64,000 nt of DNA from assembly GCF_000772045.1 (NCBI RefSeq), contig NZ_CP009754.1:4898001-4962000 (forward strand), given 5' to 3'. Made by a program: the position numbers and the translations under genes. The DNA comes from Streptomyces sp. CCM_MD2014. GTDB taxonomy: Bacteria; Actinomycetota; Actinomycetes; Streptomycetales; Streptomycetaceae. Below are positions 34,233 to 43,387 of this stretch, piece by piece. Below the pieces are notes generated by a model. It worked only from the letters and a program-made list of their open reading frames with translations. It ran no database searches and was not told the origin of the DNA. The stretch's first letter is position 1; every line of letters starts with the position of its first letter.

Positions 34233-34290
34233 GGCGGAAGGCTATACGGCGCTCCTGCCCCGCTCCCCACCTGGGTACGGCGTGGCGTGG

Positions 34291-35682
34291 TCACGCCACT
34301 CTCGGCCGAGTCCTGCCCCCGTGCCGCGCCGAGTCGAGCAGCCCCCGCACGGTCGTCAGCCACCCGGCGGCGATGATCGCGGCGGCCACCGACAGGCCCA
34401 GCGTGCCGTTGAGCGGCAGCACGATGCCGACGGCGCCGCCCAGCACCCAGGAGACCTGCAGCAGCGTCTCGGAGCGGGCGAACGCCGACGTGCGCACCAG
34501 TTCCGGCACGTCCCGCTGGATCAGCGCGTCCAGGGACAGCTTGGCCAGCGCCTGCGCGAACCCGGCGACCGCGGCCAGGCAGGCCACCAGGATGGCGCTG
34601 AAGAACACCGCGGCCACCACTGCCGCGCCCAGCACGATCGCGACCACCGTCACGATGATGACCTCCGGGGCGCGGGAGCGCAGCCAGGCCCCGACCGCCG
34701 TGCCCAGCGCGTTGCCCGCGCCGGCCGCGACGCCCACTATGCCCAGCGACACCGCAGCGCTCTGGCCGGTCATGGGGTGCACCCGCAGCAGGAACGCCAG
34801 GAAGAAGATCAGGAAGCCGGTCAGGCAGCGGATGGCGGCGTTGGCGGCCAGCGCGTGCGTCACCGCCGGGCCCACCGTGCGCAGCCCCGGACGCTTGCCC
34901 CGCTTCCGCAGCGGTCCCGGCAGGTGCCCCTCGTCGGCGGCGAGCAGGGCCCGGTCCTCGCCGCGCGCCGAGTCCACCTTGCGCGGCAGCGTGAACGACA
35001 GCACGGTGCCCGCCACGAAGATCAGGAAGGCGCCGTACAGCGGCCAGCGCGGCCCCACCTGCTGGAGCCCCGCGCCGATCGGCGCCGCGACGCCCGTGGC
35101 CAGCAGCCCGCACAGCGTGACCCGCGAGTTCGCCTTCACCAGGGAGACCCGGGGCGGCAGCAGCCGCGGCACCACCGCGCTCCGGACCACGCCGTACGCC
35201 TTCGAGGCGACCAGTACGCCCAGCGCGGCCGGGTAGAGCTCGATGCCGCCGGTGACGACCGCGCCCGACAGCACCAGGGCGAGCAGCGCGCGGGCGCCCA
35301 TCGCGCACGCCATCGCCGCGCGGCGGCCGTGCGGCAGCCGGTCCAGGAGCGGGCCGATCACCGGCGCGAGGAGCGTGAACGGCGCCATGGTGATGGCGAG
35401 GTAGAGCGCGACCCGCCCGCGCGCCTCGTCCGTGGGCACGGAGAAGAAGACGGTGGAGGCGAGCGCGACGGTGATCATCACGTCGCCGGCGCCGTTCACC
35501 CCGTGCAGCTCGATCAGCTTGCCGAGGCCCGACTCGCCCGCGCCGTGCGCGTGCGTGGCCCGGCGGATGCCGCGCGCGGTACCGGTCACCGGCAGGCGCA
35601 GCGCCCGGCCGACCGCACGGAACCGGGGGCCGGGGCCGCGCCCACGGCTCCCGCGCTTGAACTCCGTCCGTGCGGCTGCCAC
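34291..35682 (-). CDS. Major facilitator superfamily transporter-like protein
   Basis: A 463-residue protein from GTG 35682 with a basic N-terminus and about 12 hydrophobic helices (for example VALYLAITMAPFTLLAPVIGPLL, DRLPHGRRAAMA loop 2-3). The DRLPHGRR sequence fits the MFS loop motif A position. Substrate unknown. An in-frame extension to 36042 is poor coding sequence. Divergent from DUF3027, with 344 bases between. Confidence 0.85.
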   Translation of the reverse strand: MAAARTEFKRGSRGRGPGPRFRAVGRALRLPVTGTARGIRRATHAHGAGESGLGKLIELHGVNGAGDVMITVALASTVFFSVPTDEARGRVALYLAITMAPFTLLAPVIGPLLDRLPHGRRAAMACAMGARALLALVLSGAVVTGGIELYPAALGVLVASKAYGVVRSAVVPRLLPPRVSLVKANSRVTLCGLLATGVAAPIGAGLQQVGPRWPLYGAFLIFVAGTVLSFTLPRKVDSARGEDRALLAADEGHLPGPLRKRGKRPGLRTVGPAVTHALAANAAIRCLTGFLIFFLAFLLRVHPMTGQSAAVSLGIVGVAAGAGNALGTAVGAWLRSRAPEVIIVTVVAIVLGAAVVAAVFFSAILVACLAAVAGFAQALAKLSLDALIQRDVPELVRTSAFARSETLLQVSWVLGGAVGIVLPLNGTLGLSVAAAIIAAGWLTTVRGLLDSARHGGRTRPRVA

Positions 35683-36026
35683 CCCGTCATAGTGCCCCGT
35701 CAGCGGCGGCTGTAGCGTCGATACGGCACGTATGGCGGTGATCGGGTCGAGTGACACCGGGGCCCGCGCCACGCGGGAACGCCGGGTCGTACCCCGCCGA
35801 AACTCCCGTCGGTGTAGGCCCAGCGCACATGAGCAGGTAGCGTGCGTAGCGCGCCGTGGCGAACGTTCTCGGCCGCGCGCCGTACGGCCATCCCGCAGAA
35901 TGGATGACGTAGGTGCGCCCGAGCGCGATCGGGCGCGGACGTCGACGCGGTCCACAGGTCCGCTCCGTCCGCCCCTCGCAGGCAGCGGCGCACTCGTGAG
36001 ACGGCGTATGGAGAGAAGCGATACCT
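35683..36026. other. 344-bp gap between MFS and DUF3027 genes
   Basis: No convincing gene. One perfect 8-bp hairpin, GCGCCCGA (35915-35922) with TCGGGCGC (35929-35936), and promoters for both divergent genes must lie here, but no clear -10/-35 pair stands out. An open frame at 35732-36061 is Arg/Ser-rich and non-coding in character. Confidence 0.5.
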
Positions 36027-36953
36027 GTGAGCGCAGCGACAACGCGAAGCCGCACCCCTGACCGCCTGTGCGCCGAGGCCGTCGACCTCGCCCGGGCGGC
36101 GGCCGAGGAGGTCGCCGCGCCCGGCGTCGTCGGCGAGCACGAGGGCATGGTGTCGGAGGGCGACCGGGTCGTCACGCACTTCTTCGCCTGCAAGGAGATG
36201 GGATACCGGGGCTGGCGCTGGGCCGTGACGGTGGCCCGCGCCTCCCGCGCGAAGATCGTCACGGTGGACGAGGCGGTGCTGCTGCCCGGCCCCGACGCGC
36301 TCCTCGCCCCCGAGTGGGTGCCGTGGAGCGAGCGGCTCCGCCCCGGCGACATGGGCCCCGGCGACCTGCTGCCCACCGACGCGGAGGATCTGCGCCTGGA
36401 GCCCGGCTGGACCGGCGAGGACGAGCCGCCGCCCAACTCGGCCGTCTCCCACGAGATGGCGGAGCTGGTCGAGGCCGAGGACGCCGAGGTGACCGCCGGG
36501 CCGCCCGCCGAGCTGTCCGCCGTTCCGGCCCGCGGCACGATCTCCGCGGTCGCCGAGGAGCTGGGCCTGCGCCGCAGCCGGGTGCTGTCCCGGTACGGGC
36601 TGCACGTCGCCGCCGACCGCTGGGAGGAGGGCTACGGCCCCAAGACCGCGATGGCCCAGGCGGCCCCCGCCTCCTGCGTCAGCTGCGGCTTCCTCGCCCG
36701 TATCGGCGGCTCGCTCGGACAGGCCTTCGGGGTCTGCGCCAACGAGTTCTCCCCGGCCGACGGGCACGTGGTGTCGCTGGCCTACGGGTGCGGCGGGCAC
36801 TCCGAGGCGGCGGTCATGCCGAAGCCGCCGCGGGTGGCTCCGCCGGTGATCGACGAGACGCGGGTGGATCCGTTCCCGCTGCGGCCCGCCGCGGATTCGG
36901 GTTCGGTTCCGGTGGCCGAGGACCAGGCGGCGGCGGAGCTGGGGCACTCCTGA
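36027..36953 (+). CDS. DUF3027 family protein with Cys cluster
   Basis: A 308-residue protein from GTG 36027. GDRVVTHFFACKEMGYRGWRW in the first third and VLLPGPDALLAPEWVPW are DUF3027 hallmarks. A helix-turn-helix-like segment (ISAVAEELGLRRSRVLSRYG, about 170-190) is followed by CVSCGF, VCAN and YGCGGH, a probable zinc site. This family is confined to actinobacteria and has no assigned role. It is followed by the sacsin-like gene on the same strand. Confidence 0.88.
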   Translation: MSAATTRSRTPDRLCAEAVDLARAAAEEVAAPGVVGEHEGMVSEGDRVVTHFFACKEMGYRGWRWAVTVARASRAKIVTVDEAVLLPGPDALLAPEWVPWSERLRPGDMGPGDLLPTDAEDLRLEPGWTGEDEPPPNSAVSHEMAELVEAEDAEVTAGPPAELSAVPARGTISAVAEELGLRRSRVLSRYGLHVAADRWEEGYGPKTAMAQAAPASCVSCGFLARIGGSLGQAFGVCANEFSPADGHVVSLAYGCGGHSEAAVMPKPPRVAPPVIDETRVDPFPLRPAADSGSVPVAEDQAAAELGHS

Positions 36954-36968
36954 GGTCCGCCACGGGGG

Positions 36969-37046
36969 GTGAGGTCCCCGGGGGCCGCGCCCCCGGCCCC
37001 CTCCTTCGGCCTTGACGGCCTCGTCCTCGAACGCCGGACGGGCTGA
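36969..37046 (+). repeat. Streptomyces extragenic repeat with hairpin
   Basis: CCCCGGGGGCCGCGCCCCCGG makes a hairpin near 36977-36998; the following CTTGACGGCCTCGTCC and TCGAACGCCGGACGGGCTGA (37027-37046) match, from memory, a very common Streptomyces intergenic element. It probably ends DUF3027 transcription. Confidence 0.6.
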
Positions 37047-37134
37047 TCGATCCGGCCGGAGCCATCAGGTCGCCGTCGGCGTGGTGTGAGTGCCGGGGCG
37101 GTACCTTCGTGGTCCGTCGATGAGGAGAGTCACC

Positions 37135-40100
37135 GTGAGCATGTTCGTACGGCCTGCCGCCGAGGGTGCCGATCCGTTCGGTACGGCACGGCTGCGGCGC
37201 GGGGTGCTGGACGCCTGGGCGACGAGCCCGGCCCGGTTCCGTGAGGACGCCAACGCGGAGGAGGACCTCGTCCTCGGCGGCTACCGCGACCGGCTGGTCG
37301 TCGAGCTCGCGCAGAACGCCGCCGACGCCGCCGCCCGGTCCGGCGTGCCCGGCCGGCTCCGGCTGACCCTGCGCGACGGTGTCCTCGTCGCCGCGAACAC
37401 CGGTGCCCCGCTGGACGCGACCGGCGTCGAGTCGCTGTCCACCCTGCGCGCCTCCGCCAAGCGGGACGCCGGGGACGGCTCGGTCGGCCGGTTCGGGGTG
37501 GGCTTCGCCGCCGTCCTCGCCGTCACCGACGAGCCCGCCGTCGTCGGCCGGCACGGCGGGGTGCGCTGGTCCCTGGCCGAGGCCCGCGACCTGGCCGCCG
37601 ACACCGCCCGGCACAGCCCCGGCCTGGGTGACGAGATCCGGCGGCGCGACGGTCACGTCCCGCTGCTGCGGCTGCCGTTCCCCGCCGAGGGCAGCGCCCC
37701 CGCCCCCTACGACACGGCGGTCATCCTGCCGCTGCGCGACACGGCCGCCGCCGACCTGGCCGAACGGCTCCTGCACGCCGTGGACGACGCCCTGCTGCTC
37801 GCCCTGCCGGGCCTGGAGGAGGTGGTGATCGAGGCCGGGGAGGAGGTGCGCACCCTCTCCCGCCGCGTCGAGGACGGCCTGACCGTCGTGGAGGACTCCC
37901 GCCACGGGGTCACCCGCTGGCGCACCGCCGCCGCGCACGGACCCCTCACCCCCGACCTCCTCGCCGACCGGCCCGTGGAGGAACGCCTGCGCCCCCACTG
38001 GTCCGTGACCTGGGCGGTGCCCGTCGACGCCGACGGTGCTCCCGAACGCCCCCGGACCAGCCCCGTGGTCCACGCGCCCACGCCCAGCGACGAGCCGCTC
38101 GGGGTGCCCGCCCTGCTCATCGCGTCCTTCCCGCTGGACTCCACCCGCCGGCACACCGCGCCGGGGCCGCTGACCGACTTCCTGACGGAACGGGCCGCCG
38201 ACGCCTACGCCGGGCTGCTCGCCGACTGGCGGCCGGTCACCGCCGGCCTCATCGACCTGGTACCCGGCGCGCTGGGCCGGGGCGAACTGGACGGCGCGCT
38301 GCGGCAGGCCGTCCTCGGCCGGCTCCCGCGCACCTCCTTCCTGCCGCCCGCCGTCCCCTCCGGGGGCGAGGACGCGGAGGACGACCTTCCTGAGTCCCTG
38401 CGGCCCCGGGACGCCGAGGTGGTGGAGGGGGCGGGCGCCGACACCGTGCGGGTGCTGGCCGAGGTGCTGCCGACCCTGCTGCCCGCCGGTCTCGAACGCC
38501 GCGCCGAACTGCGCACGCTGGGCGTGGCCCGGGTGCCGCTGACCGACGCGGTCGACCGGCTGGCGGGCCTGGAGAAGGCCCCCGGCTGGTGGTGGCGGCT
38601 CTACGACAGCCTCGCCGGGGTGGACCCCGACCGGCTCTCCGGGCTGCCGGTGCCCCTGGCCGACGGCCGCACGGCCATCGGTCCCCGCCAGGTGCTGCTG
38701 CCCTCCCCGGACGCCGCCTCCCTCGACCCCGAGGTCCTCACCCGCCTCGGCCTCAAGGTCGCCCACCCGGACGCCGCGCACCCGCTCCTGGAGAAGCTCG
38801 GCGCCCTCCCGGCCACCCCGCGCGCCGTGCTCACCACCCCGCAGGTGAGGGCCGCCGTCGCCGCCTCCCTGGACGACGAGGGCGGCACCGACTGGGAGGA
38901 GGACGCCCTCGACGCCGAGGAACTGGCCGACACCGTCCTCGGCCTGGTCCGCGACGCCGGACTCGATCCCGGCGACGAGCCCTGGCTGGGCGCGCTCGCC
39001 CTGCCCGACGAGGACGGCGAACTCTCCCCGGCGGGCGAACTCGTCTTCCCCGGAGGCCCGTTCGCCCGGGTCATGCGGGAGGACGAACTCGCCGCCGTGG
39101 ACGCCGAACTGGCCGAGAAGTGGGGTCCCGACCCGCTGGCCGCCTGCGGCGTCCTGGTCACCTTCGCCCTCGTCCGCGCCACCGACGTCGTCCTCGACCC
39201 CGACGAACTGGAGCCGCGCGAAGGAGACTTCGCCGAGCCCGACGACGCGGGGCTCCTCGACGCCGTGGACGTGTGGAGCGAGGACGTCCTCGACCGGTTC
39301 CCGGACAGCCCGGTCCCGCCGGTCGCCACCGAGATCGTCGCCGTGCGCGACCTCGACCTCGTGGACGACGACCACTGGCCCGAGGCCCTCGCCCTGCTGT
39401 CCCGGCCGCCGCTGCGCGACGCCCTCGTCCAGCCCGTCCGCGTCCTCCTGCACGACGGCACCCACGAGGTCGTACGGCCGTACACCGCGTGGTGGCTGCG
39501 CGGGCACCCGGTGCTCGGCGGACGCCGCCCGGCCGGCCTGCGCGCCGCGGGCGGCGACCCGCTGCTGCGGGGCCTGTACGACGAGGCCGACGCGACCGGC
39601 TTCGAGGACGAGCAGGTGCTGCGGGCGCTGGGGGTGCGCACCTCGGTCGCCGCCCTCCTCGACGAGCCCGGCGGCGCGGCCGAGCTCCTGGACCGCCTCG
39701 CCGACCCCGGCCGCCCGGTCACGGCCGCCCAACTGCACGCCCTGTACGGCGCGCTGGCCGACCTCGACCCCGAGCAGGTCACCCTGCCGGACGAGGTGCG
39801 GGCCGTGGTCGACGGCGAGGTGCGCGTGGTGGACGCCGCCGACGCCGTCGTGGTCGACTCGCCCGACCTGCTGCCCTTCACGTCCGGCGTCCCGCTGCTG
39901 CCGGTCCGCCCGGCGCGGGCCGCCGAACTGGCCGAGCTGTTCCAGGTGCGGCGCCTGAGCGAGTCCGTCACCGGCCGCGTCGACTCCGAGGGCGCCGAGC
40001 ACGACGTACCGGAGCCGGTGCGGGTGCTGCTGGGGGCGCGGACCCCGGCGTCGTACGTGGAGCACGAGGAACTGGTCGTCGACGGCGTGGAGATCGACTG

Positions 40101-40263
40101 GCGCCTCACCGACGACGGCGCGCTGCACGCCGCGACCCTGGAGGGCGTGGCGGCCGGCCTCGCCTGGGCGGCGGGCCAGTGGCCCCGCCGCTTCGAGGTG
40201 GCGGCACTGCTGGAGGACGAGTCCCGGACGGAGGAGTTGGCCAGGGACCGCTGGTTCGACTGA
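37135..40263 (+). CDS. Sacsin/HSP90-like ATPase-domain protein
   Basis: A 1042-residue protein. The N-terminus is a GHKL/HSP90-type ATP-binding domain: N box ELAQNAADAA (57-66), G1 box DGVLVAANTG (81-90), G2 box GRFGVGFAAV (118-127). This N-terminal arrangement resembles sacsin. The remaining 850 residues are acidic, helical-repeat-like and unfamiliar. GTG 37135 has GAGGAGA six bases upstream. It is probably a cytoplasmic, ATP-dependent chaperone-like or nucleic-acid-handling protein; clients unknown. It follows DUF3027 on the same strand, about 180 bases apart. Confidence 0.85.
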   Translation: MSMFVRPAAEGADPFGTARLRRGVLDAWATSPARFREDANAEEDLVLGGYRDRLVVELAQNAADAAARSGVPGRLRLTLRDGVLVAANTGAPLDATGVESLSTLRASAKRDAGDGSVGRFGVGFAAVLAVTDEPAVVGRHGGVRWSLAEARDLAADTARHSPGLGDEIRRRDGHVPLLRLPFPAEGSAPAPYDTAVILPLRDTAAADLAERLLHAVDDALLLALPGLEEVVIEAGEEVRTLSRRVEDGLTVVEDSRHGVTRWRTAAAHGPLTPDLLADRPVEERLRPHWSVTWAVPVDADGAPERPRTSPVVHAPTPSDEPLGVPALLIASFPLDSTRRHTAPGPLTDFLTERAADAYAGLLADWRPVTAGLIDLVPGALGRGELDGALRQAVLGRLPRTSFLPPAVPSGGEDAEDDLPESLRPRDAEVVEGAGADTVRVLAEVLPTLLPAGLERRAELRTLGVARVPLTDAVDRLAGLEKAPGWWWRLYDSLAGVDPDRLSGLPVPLADGRTAIGPRQVLLPSPDAASLDPEVLTRLGLKVAHPDAAHPLLEKLGALPATPRAVLTTPQVRAAVAASLDDEGGTDWEEDALDAEELADTVLGLVRDAGLDPGDEPWLGALALPDEDGELSPAGELVFPGGPFARVMREDELAAVDAELAEKWGPDPLAACGVLVTFALVRATDVVLDPDELEPREGDFAEPDDAGLLDAVDVWSEDVLDRFPDSPVPPVATEIVAVRDLDLVDDDHWPEALALLSRPPLRDALVQPVRVLLHDGTHEVVRPYTAWWLRGHPVLGGRRPAGLRAAGGDPLLRGLYDEADATGFEDEQVLRALGVRTSVAALLDEPGGAAELLDRLADPGRPVTAAQLHALYGALADLDPEQVTLPDEVRAVVDGEVRVVDAADAVVVDSPDLLPFTSGVPLLPVRPARAAELAELFQVRRLSESVTGRVDSEGAEHDVPEPVRVLLGARTPASYVEHEELVVDGVEIDWRLTDDGALHAATLEGVAAGLAWAAGQWPRRFEVAALLEDESRTEELARDRWFD

Positions 40264-40307
40264 CGGGCGGTGCGGTGCCGTACGGTCGCGCGGGGCCGTG
40301 TTCGACG

Positions 40308-40353
40308 TGCGGCTCCGCCGCGTGGGCGCGACCAGCCACGACGGCGCGCCGCA
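40308..40353 (+). repeat. Streptomyces extragenic repeat element, second copy
   Basis: GTGCGGCTCCGCCGCGTGGG then CGCGACCAGCCACGACGGCG and CGCCGCAG: the same element type as at 15643-15691, here between two convergent genes, where a terminator is expected. Its inverted arms (GCGGCTCCGCCGC) form a hairpin. Confidence 0.6.
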
Positions 40354-40368
40354 GTCCACCGCGGACCG

Positions 40369-42777
40369 TCACACCGGAAGGCGCCGGTCCACCCACCGCC
40401 ACGTGACCTCCAGAACGCCGGCCGCGATCACCGCAACGCCGACGGCGGTCCAGGGCATGGTCACCCCCACCAGCTTCAACGCGAAGAAGTCCTGAAGCCA
40501 CGGCACCGCCAGCACCACCAGGAACCCCAGCCCCATCGCCGCCACCAGCAGTACCCGCCACCACGTGTACGGCCGGGCGATGATCGCCAGCACCCACATC
40601 GAGACCAGGAACAGCGTCAGCGTCGCCGCGCTGGTCTCCGCGCCCAGCGCGTCCGGGCCGGTGTAGTGCCGCCGGGCGGCCAGGTACGTCACGAAGGTCG
40701 CCGCGCCGGCCACCACACCGCCCGGGATCGCGTACCGCATCACGCGCCGTACGAAGTGGGGCCTGGCCCGTTCCCTGTTCGGGGCGAGGGCCAGGAAGAA
40801 GGCCGGGACGCCGATGGTGAGCGTGGACAGCAGGGTCAGATGCCTGGGCAGGAACGGGTACTCCACCTGCGAGCAGACCACCAGGATCGCCAGGAGCACC
40901 GAGTACACGGTCTTGACCAGGAACAGGGTCGCCACGCGCGTGATGTTGCCGATCACGCGGCGGCCCTCGGCCACCACCGACGGCAGCGTGGCGAAGCTGT
41001 TGTTGAGCAGCACGATCTGCGCGACCGCCCGGGTCGCCTCCGAGCCGGAGCCCATCGCCACGCCGATGTCGGCGTCCTTGAGCGCGAGGACGTCGTTGAC
41101 GCCGTCGCCGGTCATCGCGACCGTGTGCCCGCGTGACTGGAGGGCGCCCACCATGTCCCGCTTCTGCTGCGGGGTGACCCGCCCGAACACCGTGCCCTCG
41201 TCGAGGGCTCCGGCCATCTCCTCCCGCTCGGCGGGCAGCCGCCGCGCGTCGACGGTGGCCCCGGACAGCCCCAGCTTGGCGGCCACCGCGCCGACGGACA
41301 CCGCGTTGTCGCCGGAGATGACCTTGGCGCGGACGTCCTGGTCGGCGAAGTAGCGCAGGGTGTCGGCGGCGTCCGGGCGCAGCCGCTGCTCCAGGACGAC
41401 CAGGGCGGTGGGCTCGGCCCCGTCGGCGACCTCGGGGTCGTCCAGCGCGCGGCCGGCGCGGGCCAGCAGCAGGACGCGCAGGCCCTGTTCGTTGAGCCGG
41501 CCGGTCTCCGCGAGCGCCGGGTCGTCCTCGGCGAGCAGGACGTCCGGCGCGCCCAGCAGCCAGGTGCCGAGGGCGCCGTCGCCCTCGTCGAACGTGGCGC
41601 CGCTGTACTTGCGCGCGGAGGAGAAGGGCAGCGACCCCGTGCACCGCCACGCACCGGCTGCGCCGTCGGCCGGGTAGGCGTCGATGATCGCCTGCAGGGA
41701 GGCGTTGGGGCGTGGGTCGGAGGCGCCGAGGGAGCCGAGGACGGTGCGGACGTGGCGCTCGTCGGCGCCGCCGAGCAGGCGCAGGTCGGTGACGTCCATG
41801 CCGCCCTCGGTGAGGGTGCCGGTCTTGTCCAGGCAGACCGTGTCGACGCGGGCCAGGCCTTCGATGGCGGGCAGCTCCTGGACGAGGCACTGCTTGCGGC
41901 CCAGCCGGATGACGCCGATCGCGAAGGCGACGGAGGTGAGCAGGACCAGGCCCTCGGGGACCATCGGCACGATGCCGCCGACGGTGCGCGCGATCGAGTC
42001 GTCCAGCGCGTTGTCCTTGGCGAGCAGCTGGCTGAGGATCAGGCCGATCGCCGTGGGGACCATCATCCAGGTGACGTACTTGAGGATCGTGGAGATGCCG
42101 GAGCGCAGCTCGGACTGGACCAGCGTGAAGCGGGACGCCTCCTCGGCGAGCTGGGCGGCGTACGCCTCGCGCCCGACCTTGGTGGCCCGGAAGGCGCCGC
42201 CGCCCGCGACCACGAAGCTGCCGGACATGACCTGGTCGCCGGGCTGCTTGACCACCGGGTCGGCCTCGCCGGTCAGCAGCGACTCGTCGATCTCCAGCCC
42301 GTCCGCCTCGACGCACACCCCGTCGACGACGGCCTTGTCGCCCGGGCCGATCTCGATGACGTCGTCCAGCACGATCTCGGACGTGGAGACCTCGGCGGGC
42401 TTCCCGTCCCGGCGCACCGTCGGGCGGGCCTCGCCGATCACGGCCAGCGAGTCGAGGGTCTTCTTCGCCCGCCACTCCTGGACGATGCCGATGCCGGTGT
42501 TGGCGAGGATGACGAACCCGAACAGGCTGTCCTGGATCGGCGCGACGAACAGCATGATCACCCAGAGCACGCCGATGATCGCGTTGAAGCGGGTGAAGAC
42601 GTTGGCGCGGACGATGTCGGTCAGGGAGCGGCTGCTGCGCACCGGTACGTCGTTGACCTGACCGCGCGCGACCCGTTCGGCGACCCCGGCCGTCGTGAGT
42701 CCGGTCACGGGCGAGGGCGTGTCGGCTGGAGGCCCGGGGTGTGCGGGGTCGAGTCGGTCCGCGTCGAGATGCGTCAT
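40369..42777 (-). CDS. Cation-translocating P-type ATPase
   Basis: An 802-residue P-type ATPase. The phosphorylated Asp is D317 in DKTGTLT; LTGEADPV is the actuator-domain motif; GDGVNDVLALKDADIGVAMG is the hinge; PMVPEGLV is the transmembrane ion-site segment, similar to PEGL/PEGM of Ca2+/Mg2+-type pumps. No N-terminal heavy-metal domain. About ten membrane helices. Probably exports or imports Ca2+ or Mg2+; the ion cannot be fixed from this. DUF2530 gene lies upstream, same strand. Confidence 0.92.
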   Translation of the reverse strand: MTHLDADRLDPAHPGPPADTPSPVTGLTTAGVAERVARGQVNDVPVRSSRSLTDIVRANVFTRFNAIIGVLWVIMLFVAPIQDSLFGFVILANTGIGIVQEWRAKKTLDSLAVIGEARPTVRRDGKPAEVSTSEIVLDDVIEIGPGDKAVVDGVCVEADGLEIDESLLTGEADPVVKQPGDQVMSGSFVVAGGGAFRATKVGREAYAAQLAEEASRFTLVQSELRSGISTILKYVTWMMVPTAIGLILSQLLAKDNALDDSIARTVGGIVPMVPEGLVLLTSVAFAIGVIRLGRKQCLVQELPAIEGLARVDTVCLDKTGTLTEGGMDVTDLRLLGGADERHVRTVLGSLGASDPRPNASLQAIIDAYPADGAAGAWRCTGSLPFSSARKYSGATFDEGDGALGTWLLGAPDVLLAEDDPALAETGRLNEQGLRVLLLARAGRALDDPEVADGAEPTALVVLEQRLRPDAADTLRYFADQDVRAKVISGDNAVSVGAVAAKLGLSGATVDARRLPAEREEMAGALDEGTVFGRVTPQQKRDMVGALQSRGHTVAMTGDGVNDVLALKDADIGVAMGSGSEATRAVAQIVLLNNSFATLPSVVAEGRRVIGNITRVATLFLVKTVYSVLLAILVVCSQVEYPFLPRHLTLLSTLTIGVPAFFLALAPNRERARPHFVRRVMRYAIPGGVVAGAATFVTYLAARRHYTGPDALGAETSAATLTLFLVSMWVLAIIARPYTWWRVLLVAAMGLGFLVVLAVPWLQDFFALKLVGVTMPWTAVGVAVIAAGVLEVTWRWVDRRLPV

Positions 42778-42887
42778 GCATTCGACGGTAAGTGCGGTTT
42801 TACGGCTTCACCCACCGAGTGCGGAGAAGATCCGACCTGGGTACGAGGCGTTCCGGCGCGGTGTGCTGCCGCCGTACTACCCGGGTA

Positions 42888-43184
42888 CTAGGCGGTGGGC
42901 CGGTCGGCCCGTGTGCCCTGGGCGCTTTCGGCGTCCCGCGCGGCGGCGTCCCGCTTGATCGCGGCGTCGCGCCCCCGGACGTACCAGATGCCGATCAGGC
43001 CGAGACCGGCACCGGCCAGGCAGGTCCACACCCACCAGGTGTGCCCGTGGTCGTCGAACCAGCCGTAGAAGGGCAGCTGCACCAGGAAGAGGACGAACCA
43101 GAGGGCGGTGCCGCCGACGATGGTCGGAACCACGGGGCCCTCCAGGGGCTCCGGCGCCTCATGCGTGGGTGTCCACTTCGTCAT
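42888..43184 (-). CDS. DUF2530 membrane protein
   Basis: A 98-residue protein with two transmembrane helices (TIVGGTALWFVLFLVQLPFY and WWVWTCLAGAGLGLIGIWYV) separated by WFDDHGHTW, and a charged tail. This matches the actinobacterial DUF2530 family, function unknown. Upstream of the P-type ATPase by 110 bases and divergent from the purine permease. Confidence 0.88.
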   Translation of the reverse strand: MTKWTPTHEAPEPLEGPVVPTIVGGTALWFVLFLVQLPFYGWFDDHGHTWWVWTCLAGAGLGLIGIWYVRGRDAAIKRDAAARDAESAQGTRADRPTA

Positions 43185-43283
43185 GCGTACAGCTTACGAG
43201 GCGCGTGCGAACGGGTTGACGGCGCGGCGCCACGCGGCGAGGGCGCGGGTCTACGCGCGGAGATAGCGATCTGTGGCTCATAC

Positions 43284-43296
43284 GTTCATACTGAAC
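43284..43296. promoter_or_regulatory. Palindrome before the purine permease
   Basis: GTTCATACTGAAC is a perfect 13-bp inverted repeat (GTTCA-TAC-TGAAC) in the A/T-rich gap between DUF2530 and the permease, about 90 bases before the permease ATG. A candidate operator; regulator unknown. Confidence 0.45.
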
Positions 43297-43387
43297 CCGT
43301 TTGTCTCTGACCGCTTTCATTCGTAGAAAACACCAAGAGGAACACCGACAAGGCCGTGGGGGAACCTGTTGGTGATGAGGTCCCCGC

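Noticed and set aside
35732..36061. 109-codon ORF before DUF3027
   Set aside because: Arg/Ser-rich, no ribosome-binding site, overlaps the DUF3027 start.
36814..40359. Open frame of 1181 codons on the minus strand
   Set aside because: Shadow of the sacsin-like gene, which has clear ATPase motifs on the plus strand.
43185..43387. Purine riboswitch before the permease
   Set aside because: No conserved junction sequences of the purine aptamer are visible; only a short palindrome.
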